Source of the DNA: Glandiceps talaboti
Lineage: Eukaryota; Hemichordata; Enteropneusta; Spengelidae
Assembly (NCBI RefSeq): GCF_964340395.1
Contig: NC_135566.1
Location: 22,788,635-22,852,634, forward strand
Direction: 5' to 3'
Length of the DNA stretch: 64,000 bases
Part shown: positions 24,657 through 35,381 of the stretch, piece by piece
How positions within the stretch are numbered: position 1 is the stretch's first letter
Layout: the number at the start of each line of letters is the position of its first letter
Made by a program: the position numbers and the translations under genes
The notes under the pieces: generated by a model
Told to the model about the DNA's origin: nothing
Database searches by the model: none
Seen by the model: only the letters and a program-made list of their open reading frames with translations

Positions 24657-27172
24657 GACAGTGATTGATATTCTGAGTAAATTTGCATGAACTATTCCAT
24701 TAAAAAGTAAATGTGATAATGAAATGGATATTCAAGGAAAGGAAACCTGAAAAGTTCAATTCAATCAAGGTACAGAATTTATGATCAGTTTTTACGGCTG
24801 ACGTGGGCCAGTGACTTTTTGTTCATGTACTTAAAAATAGTGACACCCCCCCCCCCCCCAGCAATTCATCCACAAAACAATCCACTCCCCCCCCCCCGAC
24901 AAATAAGAAAACACAATGACCCCTCCCCCCATCTGTTGACTAGAAATACTATTTTTGTTCTTGCAAAGGCACTCTATTCTTAAAGCATAATACCGCACAC
25001 TACATAGTTAATTTTATATGTTACATTGTCAGTAATTTTAAGTGTATCTGGTAAATCCATTGCTTCACATGTATAAAGCGCTTTAGATAGAAACCCTATG
25101 AGAAGTATGATTGTCTGTTCACGGACATACAAAATATTCATGGTTTAGTAACCAAAAGTTCTAGGATAACTCTTAGATTGAGTGAACTATTAAATATTCA
25201 TTAATTCAGCTAATTATCAAGTACAATATTATAAATAGAGTTAATATACTTGTAAACCCATGTCCGTAACTGTCACACATAATGATGTACTTGCATCATA
25301 TAATGAATTGTTTACATCATATAAAGATATGTTCACATCATATAGTCAATATATTGTTTTCTTTAGACTTAACACAACTGCGGCTTTCCATACATGTACA
25401 TGTTTGCACTCCTTTGTTTTTGGCACTTGTTTGTCCTGTCCATAATTGTTCAGTTTAATCATGGCACTGACTCAAAACTCCACCCCCACCCCCATTCATT
25501 GACCACGCTCATAATTTTAACCAAAATAATTTTGAAAGGTTTTGAATAATGAAATGTGATAAATGTCATTGTTTTCAAAATAGAAATTGAAAAATGTCAT
25601 AAAAATGTTTTCTGTACTATGGCATTTTCTAAACTAGATTACTAATTCAATTCACTGGTTATGTTGTCCTTTATATTGCTGACAACATGATAGCCTTGAA
25701 AATAAATACATTCTAATACCAAGGAAATGTAATATGATCTGCTGACACAATTTTACTTGCAGTATACAGTCACTCAATGTGGATACTAGATATTCCAGGG
25801 GAGATGTAAAATCTAATTTTCCTCATAATGTTGCACCGTGTCAGTACTATAGAAGTCCTGGCTACAGTAAGTAGCCCTTTCCTAGATCATCATCAAACAA
25901 GTCTGTGTTTATAAATTTGTTTATTAGTCATTCACATAATATATATTCTCCAAGAATCCGATTAATATTGTGTTCACCTTGGAATGTATTTCTTTCTTGG
26001 TAGTTTATGGTGTAAAACAATAGCAAGACAAAATGGGGTTTCACATGTAGCCTGGTAACATGTATTAAACTTGGTGAAGGTCTCAGGTATCAGAGAAGAA
26101 GTGAAACACAAACACAGAAAAAGTTATTTTTGATAAGACATGTAGTTCATACTATAGCTATGCCAAGTAACAGTTCAATAGTTTGTACATGTATGATAAA
26201 TCAACACATTATGGGTGAGATCAATAGGTAAAAAAAACTAATTCTTTTGGTAAGGCCTCAGAACCCCTTCCCCACTCCCTTCTAACTAAATTGGTAAAAT
26301 TGTTGCACACAGCACAATCAATTTCAAATCAGTATAGTATTATGTAGTGCTATAAATACAAAGCCAGTATGTAGTGAGGAAAAATAGCTCTTTTATTGGC
26401 ACAATAAATGTATTTTAGTGCCATACATAACAATTTTTTCCCATTTTTCAATTTGACATTTTTAGAAATGTTTGTATTGGGGTACAAAACAGATTTCATT
26501 ATAAAGGACCTCCTCTTACCCCCACCCCACACTAAAAGAATTTAGTTTTTATCCTACATTGAACTATAAATCAATTTGGGACTTCTAATGGAGATGATCG
26601 TACTTATCATACATTATATGTACACAAATGTATAGGAACTAGACTAACTATATACATGGACATTGAATATCCAATATCTAGACACAGGCTGGGTCAGGCA
26701 CTTTCAGTCACAGTGGTGTTTGCCACATACTATTCAAAGTGTCCTAAATTGGTTATGTTTGTGCACAATTCAACATGTTCAGGTCAATGGAGGAACAGAT
26801 TTTAGAGCCAGTAAATCTTAAGGTATTTCATTTCTTATGTATTACATGTACAGCTACACATGCAAGTTTTTCTACCACAAGATGACAACTCATGGCATGC
26901 AATAGCGAGAAGTCATTTCTAACAAATAACTGTTGCTTAAAGGTGGCCATGGTGCAGTGTTGTGATGCCATACCATATGTATTGGATGTATCAAGAGACA
27001 GAGATTATGTTATATTTGAATGTATATTTATAGCTATTTGTTTATGGTTTATTTTATGCACGTTTTTGTTTTTGTTTAATAGCTCACACAGTGCCTGCAA
27101 GTGCATGTCAGTGATTAGTAACTTATTGTTCCATTGTTTTGATGTGTCTGCCTTTGTTTTAATTTGTGACTG
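24657..27172. other. Gene-poor flank left of the Polinton
   Basis: The stretch is AT-rich, with two poly-C runs (about 24846 and 24886). I see no exon with splice sites and no repeat family. Small open frames (for example in 26892-27191) have no recognisable domain. Confidence 0.4.
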
Positions 27173-27178
27173 TCCCTT
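27173..27178. repeat. Candidate left target-site duplication (TCCCTT) of the Polinton
   Basis: TCCCTT occurs here and directly after the right TIR (45222-45227). Six base pairs is the usual duplication length for Polintons. Three extra bases (TAT) separate it from the first base of the left TIR. Confidence 0.65.
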
Positions 27179-27181
27179 TAT

Positions 27182-28014
27182 AGTAGTATAGAAAATAGCG
27201 GTTTTGGCGCAGTTAAAGCAACATACCCAATTTTTATCCGTTTTAAGGTAAATTAAGCCTTATATTTGTACTAAAATCAATTTTAGAACCAGTTTAAACC
27301 AGTTAAAGCGACATGCCCCATTTTTCACTCATTATAAGGTAAATTAAGCCTTATATCTGTAGTAAAATTGACATGTCTGTTTTAAACTTGTTATAAGGTA
27401 AATTAAGCCTTAGTAATTGACCATATCTCGGTATATAATTTTATTCAACGAAGCGACATGCTACTACGCTTGACTGCCCCATCACACCGTCTATGACCCA
27501 TATAATGGTGTTATTGTTATCTGTTTAATTGTACACCTCAGTGATTCAGTGACGCATGACTACCTCAGGCAGCCTCAGGAATGTTTGGGTTACAAGGTCA
27601 GGTTACAAGGTCAATTGACTGTTACAGATTGTTTACAACCCATGACTCACTGGCGTGCGCCCAATTAAACAAATAACAAGAGATGGTATACATGAATATA
27701 AATGGATCTTAATACCAAGCGATACATTACGATGCGAGAGAACTGTACCACTTGTGGTAGGTCGGCGCCAGAATTCAAATGTGACAAATGCAATAAACGT
27801 TTTAGACATAAACATAATTCTATCAAACACATAAATATAAAACACTCCTGTGAGACTACTAAATGTGAATATCCTGATGCATGTCCAACATGCGATCATG
27901 TTTTTCCTGAATTCATATGTGATAAATGTAAATTTGCATATAAATACGAGTGTCATTTAAAGATACATTTTAACAGAAGTATACCTTGCGTTAAACAACC
28001 TAAGAGATATTTTT
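27182..28014. repeat. Left terminal inverted repeat of the Polinton (833 bp)
   Basis: It matches the reverse complement of 44389-45221 with about a dozen scattered substitutions by eye and no large indel. It ends inside the zinc-finger gene, at the T run near 28014, where the two sides diverge. Confidence 0.93.
27244..27412. repeat. Three copies of TAAGGTAAATTAAGCCTTA in the outer TIR
   Basis: The 19-bp motif, with TAAGG/CCTTA inverted arms, occurs at 27244-27262, 27335-27353 and 27394-27412. The copies are embedded in longer diverged repeats containing GTTAAAGCRACATRCCC. The mirror copies lie in the right TIR. Their position and dyad symmetry suggest binding sites for integrase or the replication-initiation protein. 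That role is inferred. Confidence 0.6.
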
Positions 28015-28106
28015 GTGATTGTGGTTCAGAATTAGGTAGTTATCCTACGTTATATATACATAAAAAGAAAAGTTGTAAGTTAAGAAAAAACCAATTGAAC
28101 AAATAA
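27702..28106 (+). CDS. C2H2-type zinc-finger protein, left TIR copy (full length)
   Basis: The 134-aa protein starts at ATG and is rich in Cys and His. A first CTTC pair is followed by a classical finger, C-D-K-C-x12-H-x4-H, at residues ~27-48. Then come a CPTC pair, a second finger (C-D-K-C, with His after 12 residues), and a C-terminal CDC...H...C finger-like stretch. It is basic (KKKSCKLRKNQ at the end) and may bind nucleic acid, perhaps the element's own termini. About 310 of its 405 nt lie in the TIR, and only this copy keeps the third finger. Its role is unknown. The compact fingers and lack of introns mark it as an element gene, not a host transcription factor. Confidence 0.75.
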   Translation: MDLNTKRYITMRENCTTCGRSAPEFKCDKCNKRFRHKHNSIKHINIKHSCETTKCEYPDACPTCDHVFPEFICDKCKFAYKYECHLKIHFNRSIPCVKQPKRYFCDCGSELGSYPTLYIHKKKSCKLRKNQLNK

Positions 28107-28148
28107 GTATTATATATGAATATAAATCTATTTTTTTCATTATACAAC

Positions 28149-30284
28149 ATGACAAAGATTTGAACCCACGCACTAAGCGAATGATAACAGTTGGTAGACG
28201 TGTATACAATAAGCTTATACGGAATGGTAAACTACAACCTATTCCTAATACCGCACCAACAATAGAACGAAGTGAACGAAGAGAAAATCCAAAAAAATAT
28301 AATATTTATAATATCTTAGATTGGCCAGTTCCTACCAATCTTCCTTGACCATTAACGACAAAAAAAGATAATATCTATAATATCTTAGATTGGAAAGTTC
28401 CTACCAATCTTCCTCAACCATTAACGACAAAAAAAGATAATATTTATAATATCTTAGATTGGCCAGTTCCTACCAATCTTCCTCAACCATTAACGACAAA
28501 AAAAGATAATATCTATAATATCTTAGATTGGCCAGTTCCTACCAATCTTCCTCAACCATTAACGACAAAAAAGATAATATCTATAATATCTTAGATTGGC
28601 CAGTTCCTACCAATCTTCCTCAACCATTAACGACAAAAAAAGATAATATCTATAATATCTTAGATTGGCCAGTTCCTACCAATCTTCCTCAACCATTAAC
28701 GACAAAAAAAGATAATATCTATAATATCTTAGATTGGCCAGTTCCTACCAATCTTCCTCAACCATTAACGACAAAAAAAGATAATATCTATAATATCTTA
28801 GATTGGCCAGTTCCTACCAATCTTCCTCAACCATTAACGACAAAAAAAGATAATATCTATAATATCTTAGATTGGCCAGTTCCTACCAATCTTCCTCAAC
28901 CATTAACGACAAAAAAAGATAATATCTATAATATCTTAGATTGGCCAGTTCCTACCAATCTTCCTCAACCATTAACGACAAAAAAAGATAATATCTATAA
29001 TATCTTAGATTGGAAAGTTCCTACCAATCTTCCTCAACCATTAACGACAAAAAAAGATAATATTTATAATATCTTAGATTGGCCAGTTCCTACCAATCTT
29101 CCTCAACCATTAACGACAAAAAAAGATAATATCTATAATATCTTAGATTGGCCAGTTCCTACCAATCTTCCTCAACCATTAACGACAAAAAAGATAATAT
29201 CTATAATATCTTAGATTGGCCAGTTCCTACCAATCTTCCTCAACCATTAACGACAAAAAAAGATAATATCTATAATATCTTAGATTGGCCAGTTCCTACC
29301 AATCTTCCTCAACCATTAACGACAAAAAAAAGATAATATCTATAATATCTTAGATTGGCCAGTTCCTACCAATCTTCCTCAACCATTAACGACAAAAAAA
29401 GATAATATCTATAATATCTTAGATTGGCCAGTTCCTACCAATCTTCCTCAACCATTAACGACAAAAAAAGATAATATCTATAATATCTTAGATTGGCCAG
29501 TTCCTACCAATCTTCCTCAACCATTAACGACAAAAAAAGATAATATCTATAATATCTTAGATTGGCCAGTTCCTACCAATCTTCCTCAACCATTAACGAC
29601 AAAAAAAGATAATATCTATAATATCTTAGATTGGCCAGTTCCTACCAATCTTCCTCAACCATTAACGACAAAAAAGATAATATCTATAATATCTTAGATT
29701 GGCCAGTTCCTACCAATCTTCCTCAACCATTAACGACAAAAAAAGATAATATCTATAATATCTTAGATTGGCCAGTTCCTACCAATCTTCCTCAACCATT
29801 AACGACAAAAAAAGATAATATCTATAATATCTTAGATTGGCCAGTTCCTACCAATCTTCCTCAACCATTAACGACAAAAAAAGATAATATCTATAATATC
29901 TTAGATTGGCCAGTTCCTACCAATCTTCCTCAACCATTAACGACAAAAAAAGATAATATTTATAATATCTTAGATTGGCCAGTTCCTACCAATCTTCCTC
30001 AACCATTAACGGAACAATATATCATTAATCATATTCCCAAACGTATGATTAAAATAGGTAATAGCACATACCAAACTCTTATTAATAAAGGCTATCGTCA
30101 TGTTGGTGGCGCTCTAATATTACCTAGATATTACGAACTTGAGAGAGCTTTTAATGGATATGTGAAGTCGTATGAAATTGTTATAACTGAGAACGAACCT
30201 CATTCACAGTTAAATGAAAATAAATATTTAATAAAACAAATCTTAGAACGAAATTTAGAAGATCAAGGTGGAATAACTAATTAA
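28149..30284 (+). pseudogene. Tandem-repeat protein gene upstream of the polymerase, frame-disrupted
   Basis: The 5' part reads NPRTKRMITVGRRVYNKLI, like the N-P-x-T-x-R-x-I-x-x-G adaptor motif found in large DNA viruses and Polintons. The only upstream ATG (28149) is one base out of frame with it. About 25 copies of a 23-residue unit (KDNIYNILDWPVPTNLPQPL, then TTK) follow. The last segment (from ~30012) has a second adaptor-like copy, IPKRMIKIGNSTYQTLI, and ends 'LEDQGGITN'. The frame is broken by TGA in the first unit (28346-28348) and by A-run changes at about 28567, 29189, 29329 and 29670. The longest intact pieces are 28528-29214 and 29631-30284. It ends 3 bp before the polymerase frame, so it may be a detached polymerase N-terminal region or a separate protein. 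Function unknown. Confidence 0.6.
28296..30011. repeat. 69-bp coding minisatellite, about 25 units
   Basis: The units are almost identical, with one A run (usually 7 A) after TTAACGAC. Runs of 6 A occur in three units and 8 A in one. Units coding WKVP instead of WPVP begin their variant at 28391 and 29011, exactly 620 bp apart. They are followed in both places by the same ATATTTATAAT variant and then a 6-A unit. A nine-unit block was therefore duplicated together with its frameshift. Confidence 0.92.
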
Positions 30285-30319
30285 CCTTGAAGATAAAATT
30301 TGTTAAATACAACCCAAAT

Positions 30320-33300
30320 ATGGAAGAGATAACAAATGATGGTTATTTTAATAGTAGTCCATTAGTAATTACAAATACTGATCAAATAGATGAACAAATT
30401 AATGCAAGTTTCGAAAGAGTTATTGAACACATTGCTAAATGGCTACATGAAGGATCTGGTTGGCAAATAAAAACACTTCTTAAATTTTATGTAAATATTG
30501 TAAGATACGAACCTTTACAAGGTAACTCATATATCAAATTACCAAAAGAAGTACAACATCCAATGAAAGGTCTCGTTAACATCCAAAATAATGAGAAGGA
30601 ATGTTTTAGATGGTGTCATTTAGCATATAAATTTCCAGTTAAAATTGATAAAAATAGATCATCTAAATACAAACAACATATCGATGATGTAAATTATAAA
30701 GGAATAACATTCCCAGTTACTACAAAACAAATACCAAAAATTGAAAACCGAAATAATATATCTATTTCCGTATTTGGTTATAATCAAAATAAACAAGCAT
30801 ATCCAATTTATGTTAGTAAACAAACTTGTGAAGATCATCTTGATTTACTACTAATAACTCGTGGTGATAGTCAAAGCCATTATGTTTGGATCAAAGACTT
30901 TAATCGGTTCATGCATGGTATAACAAATTATGATGGAAGAAAGCATTTCTGTAGATATTGTTTACAACACTTTACAACTGCAGAGATTTTAAATCAACAC
31001 ATTCCTATTTGTTTTGAAATAAATGGGACACAAGCTATACGAATGCCAACTGAGGAATATAAATGGCTTTCATTTAAAAATTACTCAAAACAATTAAATG
31101 CACCATTTGTTATTTATGCAGATTTCGAATCTATAACTGAAAAAGTGAATACCAGCCATCCTAACAATAATACTGTATTCACGCAACATTATCAAAAGCA
31201 TGAAGTATGTAGTTTCGGATATAAACTAGTTTGTTGTTACGATGACACATTCAGTAAAGAAAGTGTTATTTATAGAGGACCAGGTGCATCTAAGAAATTT
31301 ATGGAAATGATGTTATCGGAAGTTGACTATTGTAATAATATAAAACAACAACATTTTAACAAACCTTTGTGTATGAGTAAAAACGATGAAAACTGTTTTA
31401 AAAATGCGATGCAATGTCATATTTGTGAAACATTATACGAAGAAGATGACATACGAGTTCACGATCATTGCCATATTACTGGTAAATACCGTGGTTCAGC
31501 GCATGAATCCTGTAATATCAATTTTCAAGTAACGAAGAAAATACCCGTTATATTCCACAACTTAAAGGGATATGACAGTCATTTCATCGTTCAAACCCTT
31601 GAAAATTTTGATGAAAAGATTAATATTATCCCACATTCTATGGAAAAGTTCATGGCTATAATGGTTGGTACTCATTTAGTCTTCATAGATAGTTTAAATT
31701 TCTTGAATGCTTCATTAGAAAAACTCGTCAATAACACGAGTGATTTCACATACACAAAACAGGAATTTCCTAATAGTTTAAAATTACTAACACGGAAGGG
31801 TGTATACCCCTATGACTATATGGATTCCACCAAAAAATTTAAGGACGTTAATCTTCCACTAAAAGAAACATTCTATTCGATTCTAAATGAGGCTGGTATA
31901 ACCAATGAAGATTATGTGCATGCACAAGATATTTGGAAGCATTTTAATATGCAAACGATGGGTGATTATCATGACTTATATCTTAAAACTGATGTATTAT
32001 TACTAACGGATGTATTTGAAAATTTCCGAAAGACATGCAATTTATACTATAATCTCGATCCCTGTCATTACTTCAGTGCTCCAGGATTATCTTGGGATGC
32101 CTGCTTAAAAATGACTAAAATTAATCTCGAACTATTAACGGATATAGATATGCATCTCTTTATAGAAAAAGGTCTTCGTGGTGGTATCTCTTATATATCC
32201 GCTGGTCATGCAAAGGCAAACAATCCATACATGAAAGATTATGATCCGACGCAGGAATCAAAATATATCATGTATTTAGATGCAAATAATCTCTATGGTT
32301 GGGCAATGGTTCAATCTTTACCAACGGATGGATTTAAATGGGTTGATGTAAATGACGTTGGCTCGCTTGATTTAAGTAAGTACACCAATGAAAGTGACCA
32401 TGGATTAATCCTTGAAGTTGATCTTGAGTATCCTAGCGAGTTGCACGATCTCCACAATGATTATCCTTTAGCACCTGAGAGATTATGTATTACTGAAGAC
32501 ATGTTATCTCCACATAACAAAAAGATATGTGACTTATTTAATATCAAATGTGGAAATATAGAGAAATTAACTACAACTTTGAAACCAAAAAGAAATTACG
32601 TACTTCATTTCCAAAACTTAAAACAATATTTATCACTCGGTTTAAAAGTCACTAAAATCCACAGAGCTATTGAGTTTAACCAATCAAAATGGATGTCGCA
32701 ATACATCTTATTTAACACGGAAAAAAGAAAAAAAGCTAAAAATGCCTTCGAAAAAGATTTCTTCAAACTAATGAACAATTCTGTATTTGGACGAACCATG
32801 ATGAATGTACGTAAGCATCGTAATATAAAATTATGTACATCTCAAAAACAAATCAAGAAATTAGTAGCTAAACCAACTTTTGTTACACAAAAAATTATAA
32901 CGAAAGGATTGGTTGCTGTTGAAAATAAAAAGAAAAGATTAACTTTAAATCAACCTTTATATGTTGGGATGTGTATTCTTGATTTGTCCAAAACTTTAAT
33001 ATTTAACTTTCATTACAACTATATCAAAGAAAAATGTGGTTCAAAAGCAAAATTATTATTCACAGATACTGATTCATTAATGTATGAAATTAAAACTAAT
33101 GACTCTTATAAAGATTTCTATCAAGACAAAGACCTGTTCGATAATAGTGATTACTCATCTGAGAGTCCATACTATTTTGATTATAATAAAAAGATAATCA
33201 GTAAAATGAAAGATGAATGTGCCGGTGTACCAATCACTGAATTTATTGGCCTTCGTAGTAAAATGTATTCTTATATCACAGAAACTTCATCAACTCGAAA

Positions 33301-33505
33301 AGCAAAAGGAATGAAAAAAATAGTTATTAAAAAGAATATCACCCACGAAGAATATAAGACTGTACTTTTTGAAATTTTACAAATGAAACATTCCATGAAT
33401 ACTATACGATTGATAAATCATCAGATCGGTAGTTACAAAATCAATAAGGCTTCTTTGAGTTGCTTCAATGATAAATGTTATGTTCTTGATCATCGTAACA
33501 CGTAA
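30320..33505 (+). CDS. polB: Protein-primed family B DNA polymerase (Polinton pPolB)
   Basis: The 1,061-aa enzyme would copy the element from a terminal protein at its ends. Start ATG 30320 is the first ATG; the frame is open a little further up. Visible parts, in residues from that ATG: a CxxC...H...C zinc motif (~211-231), Exo I YADFES (~266), an HNH/endonuclease VII-like zinc patch (CHIC...HDHCH, ~366-385), Exo II NLKGYDSHF (~414), Exo III YHDLYLKTDVLLLTD (~550), Pol motif A YLDANNLYGWAM (~652), motif B KLMNNSVFGRTM (~816), motif C FTDTDSLMYEI (~914) and a late LRSKMYSY motif. The exonuclease acidic residues and the motif C Asp pair are present, and length is normal for the family. The stop TAA at 33503 is followed in frame by AYGH and a further stop at 33536, so the usual C-terminal tail appears cut by a nonsense change. 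Confidence 0.95.
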   Translation: MEEITNDGYFNSSPLVITNTDQIDEQINASFERVIEHIAKWLHEGSGWQIKTLLKFYVNIVRYEPLQGNSYIKLPKEVQHPMKGLVNIQNNEKECFRWCHLAYKFPVKIDKNRSSKYKQHIDDVNYKGITFPVTTKQIPKIENRNNISISVFGYNQNKQAYPIYVSKQTCEDHLDLLLITRGDSQSHYVWIKDFNRFMHGITNYDGRKHFCRYCLQHFTTAEILNQHIPICFEINGTQAIRMPTEEYKWLSFKNYSKQLNAPFVIYADFESITEKVNTSHPNNNTVFTQHYQKHEVCSFGYKLVCCYDDTFSKESVIYRGPGASKKFMEMMLSEVDYCNNIKQQHFNKPLCMSKNDENCFKNAMQCHICETLYEEDDIRVHDHCHITGKYRGSAHESCNINFQVTKKIPVIFHNLKGYDSHFIVQTLENFDEKINIIPHSMEKFMAIMVGTHLVFIDSLNFLNASLEKLVNNTSDFTYTKQEFPNSLKLLTRKGVYPYDYMDSTKKFKDVNLPLKETFYSILNEAGITNEDYVHAQDIWKHFNMQTMGDYHDLYLKTDVLLLTDVFENFRKTCNLYYNLDPCHYFSAPGLSWDACLKMTKINLELLTDIDMHLFIEKGLRGGISYISAGHAKANNPYMKDYDPTQESKYIMYLDANNLYGWAMVQSLPTDGFKWVDVNDVGSLDLSKYTNESDHGLILEVDLEYPSELHDLHNDYPLAPERLCITEDMLSPHNKKICDLFNIKCGNIEKLTTTLKPKRNYVLHFQNLKQYLSLGLKVTKIHRAIEFNQSKWMSQYILFNTEKRKKAKNAFEKDFFKLMNNSVFGRTMMNVRKHRNIKLCTSQKQIKKLVAKPTFVTQKIITKGLVAVENKKKRLTLNQPLYVGMCILDLSKTLIFNFHYNYIKEKCGSKAKLLFTDTDSLMYEIKTNDSYKDFYQDKDLFDNSDYSSESPYYFDYNKKIISKMKDECAGVPITEFIGLRSKMYSYITETSSTRKAKGMKKIVIKKNITHEEYKTVLFEILQMKHSMNTIRLINHQIGSYKINKASLSCFNDKCYVLDHRNT

Positions 33506-33564
33506 GCATATGGTCATGTTGATTTAGGTAAACGTTAGTAACGTTAGTACCTTTAAGTAAACTT

Positions 33565-34230
33565 TTAAGTAAGCTCAAGTTGAAATGAAATTGGATAACC
33601 ATTAAAATCTATTAGTTTGTTATTTTGATTAGTTATCCAAATTCGAATACTAGTTATATTAATTTTCTTGATGGGTACTGGAACATTAGTAAGAAATAAA
33701 TAAGTGACAGCTTTTCCTATTTCACCCTGGTCATCTATCATTAAAATTTGTAAATAATTAGACCTTTTCCCATTGATGTAATTAGTAGGTGTATCTATAA
33801 TATCGCAATAGACTACGTATTCAGTCACAGGAAGAAAATCTGCTTTGTTTGGACTAATACCCGATGAAATATATTCTTTCTCTTTAAAACCAAGTATTTT
33901 CGCAAAATTCTTAGGCTTTGAAAAGTCTACTTTAACATTATCATCGAGTATTATATGTGTTTTTCCTGTTGGTAAAATTCTCTTAAAATTAATTAATTTT
34001 GATCTACAAATCGCTAGTGATAATGTTTCTACATTGTAATTACCCGGTTCTACTTTTTTAACTGACGTTCTGTTGTTAGCGGTAAAGGCAATTTCATTGT
34101 TTTCTTTCGTAATATTATACCAAGAATTATATAATTTACACTCCAACAATCGTATCTGTTTATAACCAGTCAGCGTTTCTGTAAAATTGATAGTAATATC
34201 ATTAAATTTGTTGTTTATATACAAATTCAT
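33565..34230 (-). CDS. Candidate minor capsid (penton-like, jelly-roll) protein
   Basis: The 221-aa protein is encoded on the - strand, convergent with the polymerase, starting at ATG 34230. It is rich in predicted beta strands and has a C-terminal signature, ITSIRIWITNQNNKLIDFNG, typical of a conserved Polinton protein with a terminal I-x-D/N-F-x-G strand pattern. An early segment around SWYNIT and a central PGNYNV turn also suit a single jelly-roll fold. In Polinton-like viruses such a protein is expected to form capsid vertices with the major capsid protein. I assign this from layout and motif only; a fibre or other structural protein is possible. The gene is intact, unlike most of its neighbours. 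Confidence 0.5.
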   Translation of the reverse strand: MNLYINNKFNDITINFTETLTGYKQIRLLECKLYNSWYNITKENNEIAFTANNRTSVKKVEPGNYNVETLSLAICRSKLINFKRILPTGKTHIILDDNVKVDFSKPKNFAKILGFKEKEYISSGISPNKADFLPVTEYVVYCDIIDTPTNYINGKRSNYLQILMIDDQGEIGKAVTYLFLTNVPVPIKKINITSIRIWITNQNNKLIDFNGYPISFQLELT

Positions 34231-34299
34231 TGTTTTTGAATATATTATATTTTATATATTATATATTATATACAAAATACGAAATAATAAATATATAAC
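34231..34299. promoter_or_regulatory. AT-rich divergent intergenic region, likely bidirectional promoter
   Basis: The 69 bp between the starts of the - strand candidate minor capsid gene and the + strand 346-aa gene consist of ATATATTATATTTTATATAT-like sequence with several TATA strings in both directions. Similar TA-rich tracts precede other genes of the element (for example 36420-36480, 40195-40238 and 42893-42958). The promoter role is inferred. Confidence 0.45.
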
Positions 34300-35340
34300 A
34301 TGCCATCACCATCAAATTTTGGATTAGGTATTGGAAGATCTCTAGGATATGCACTTAATGATCTCAAAGATGTTAACATATCGAATTTATCCGGTCGACA
34401 TAATAATAAAGATTTTGTTTTAAGATGGAAAAATGAACCTAAATCATTTAATTTAGAACAAGCGGCAGTTCAATCACACGAACATACTAACAATTTAGTA
34501 GCCCTAAATGATGTAGATGAGACAATCGAAGAATATAGAGTATCAAAACATCATGTACCATTTGGTTTTGCGTATAGCAACAGAGATGCTAAGTTTTATA
34601 CTTTTGAATTACCACGAGATTTTGTTGAATTGATTGAAAAGCCATTAACTATTGATCATGGTTTAACTGATCGAGTTCCTTATGTGTTGGTTTATAATGA
34701 TAATAATAAGACATTTAGTTTAGCTGATATCAGACATTATTTACCGGAAACAGACCCTAGACTAGACTTGTTGAATCCTAAGCTGCATTTAAAATTGGAG
34801 GCTACAAAAACAGTAGTGAGGGAAAACATTATTTTTAAAAGAATTATGAATTCAGGGAAATGGTATTGTAGTTATGACATTGACGAAGGAAATATTAACT
34901 TATTTTATGATGCGCAGTTTAATGTACTTGGTTTGAAACCTATTGATGTGGCTAAATTAAAATTAATTACTTTTAATGATGCGATGACGGACAATATAAA
35001 GAAAGTAACCAGTGGTACCATTATTATTAAATGTGTAAAATTAAATACTGAGGGTGAATACGATACTCTTTTAGATGGATTTGCAATAGCATGTGACAAA
35101 CGTACATTATTAACTATTGAAATTCATATTGATAACGGAAATATTAATGTTACTTTTACAGAAAATATTAAAGCTCCTGCAGCTCCTGCTGGTCCTGGTC
35201 CTATTTCTACAGGTTTTGTTTTGGGAGGAGGAGTTTCAAAACGGGAAACAAATGAAGTATTATATGCAATAACACAAGGGTTATTGTTTCTAGATATCAA
35301 AAAAAATAACTTTGAAACGTATGATTCTTATAGATTTTAA
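34300..35340 (+). CDS. Polinton protein of unknown function, 346 aa
   Basis: An intact frame starts at ATG immediately after the divergent TA-rich spacer. The N terminus (FGLGIGRSLGYALNDL) is followed by a mixed, beta-rich body without Cys clusters or nucleotide-binding motifs. Near the end is a low-complexity Ala/Pro/Gly hinge (APAAPAGPGP) and then a 45-residue C-terminal segment. No signal peptide or membrane helix is evident. Its place beside the jelly-roll candidate suggests a virion or fibre-like role, but I do not recognise the family. Confidence 0.7.
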   Translation: MPSPSNFGLGIGRSLGYALNDLKDVNISNLSGRHNNKDFVLRWKNEPKSFNLEQAAVQSHEHTNNLVALNDVDETIEEYRVSKHHVPFGFAYSNRDAKFYTFELPRDFVELIEKPLTIDHGLTDRVPYVLVYNDNNKTFSLADIRHYLPETDPRLDLLNPKLHLKLEATKTVVRENIIFKRIMNSGKWYCSYDIDEGNINLFYDAQFNVLGLKPIDVAKLKLITFNDAMTDNIKKVTSGTIIIKCVKLNTEGEYDTLLDGFAIACDKRTLLTIEIHIDNGNINVTFTENIKAPAAPAGPGPISTGFVLGGGVSKRETNEVLYAITQGLLFLDIKKNNFETYDSYRF

Positions 35341-35381
35341 AGTATTTTAAATTAGTATTTAATATAAATTAATTATATACA

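Noticed and set aside
26892-27191. 99-codon Cys-rich frame next to the Polinton
   Set aside because: It lacks domain similarity, its 3' end runs into the Polinton TIR, and neither splice sites nor codon bias support it.
32605-32799. Reverse-strand frames inside the polymerase and other Polinton genes
   Set aside because: They are shadows of AT-rich coding sequence on the opposite strand.
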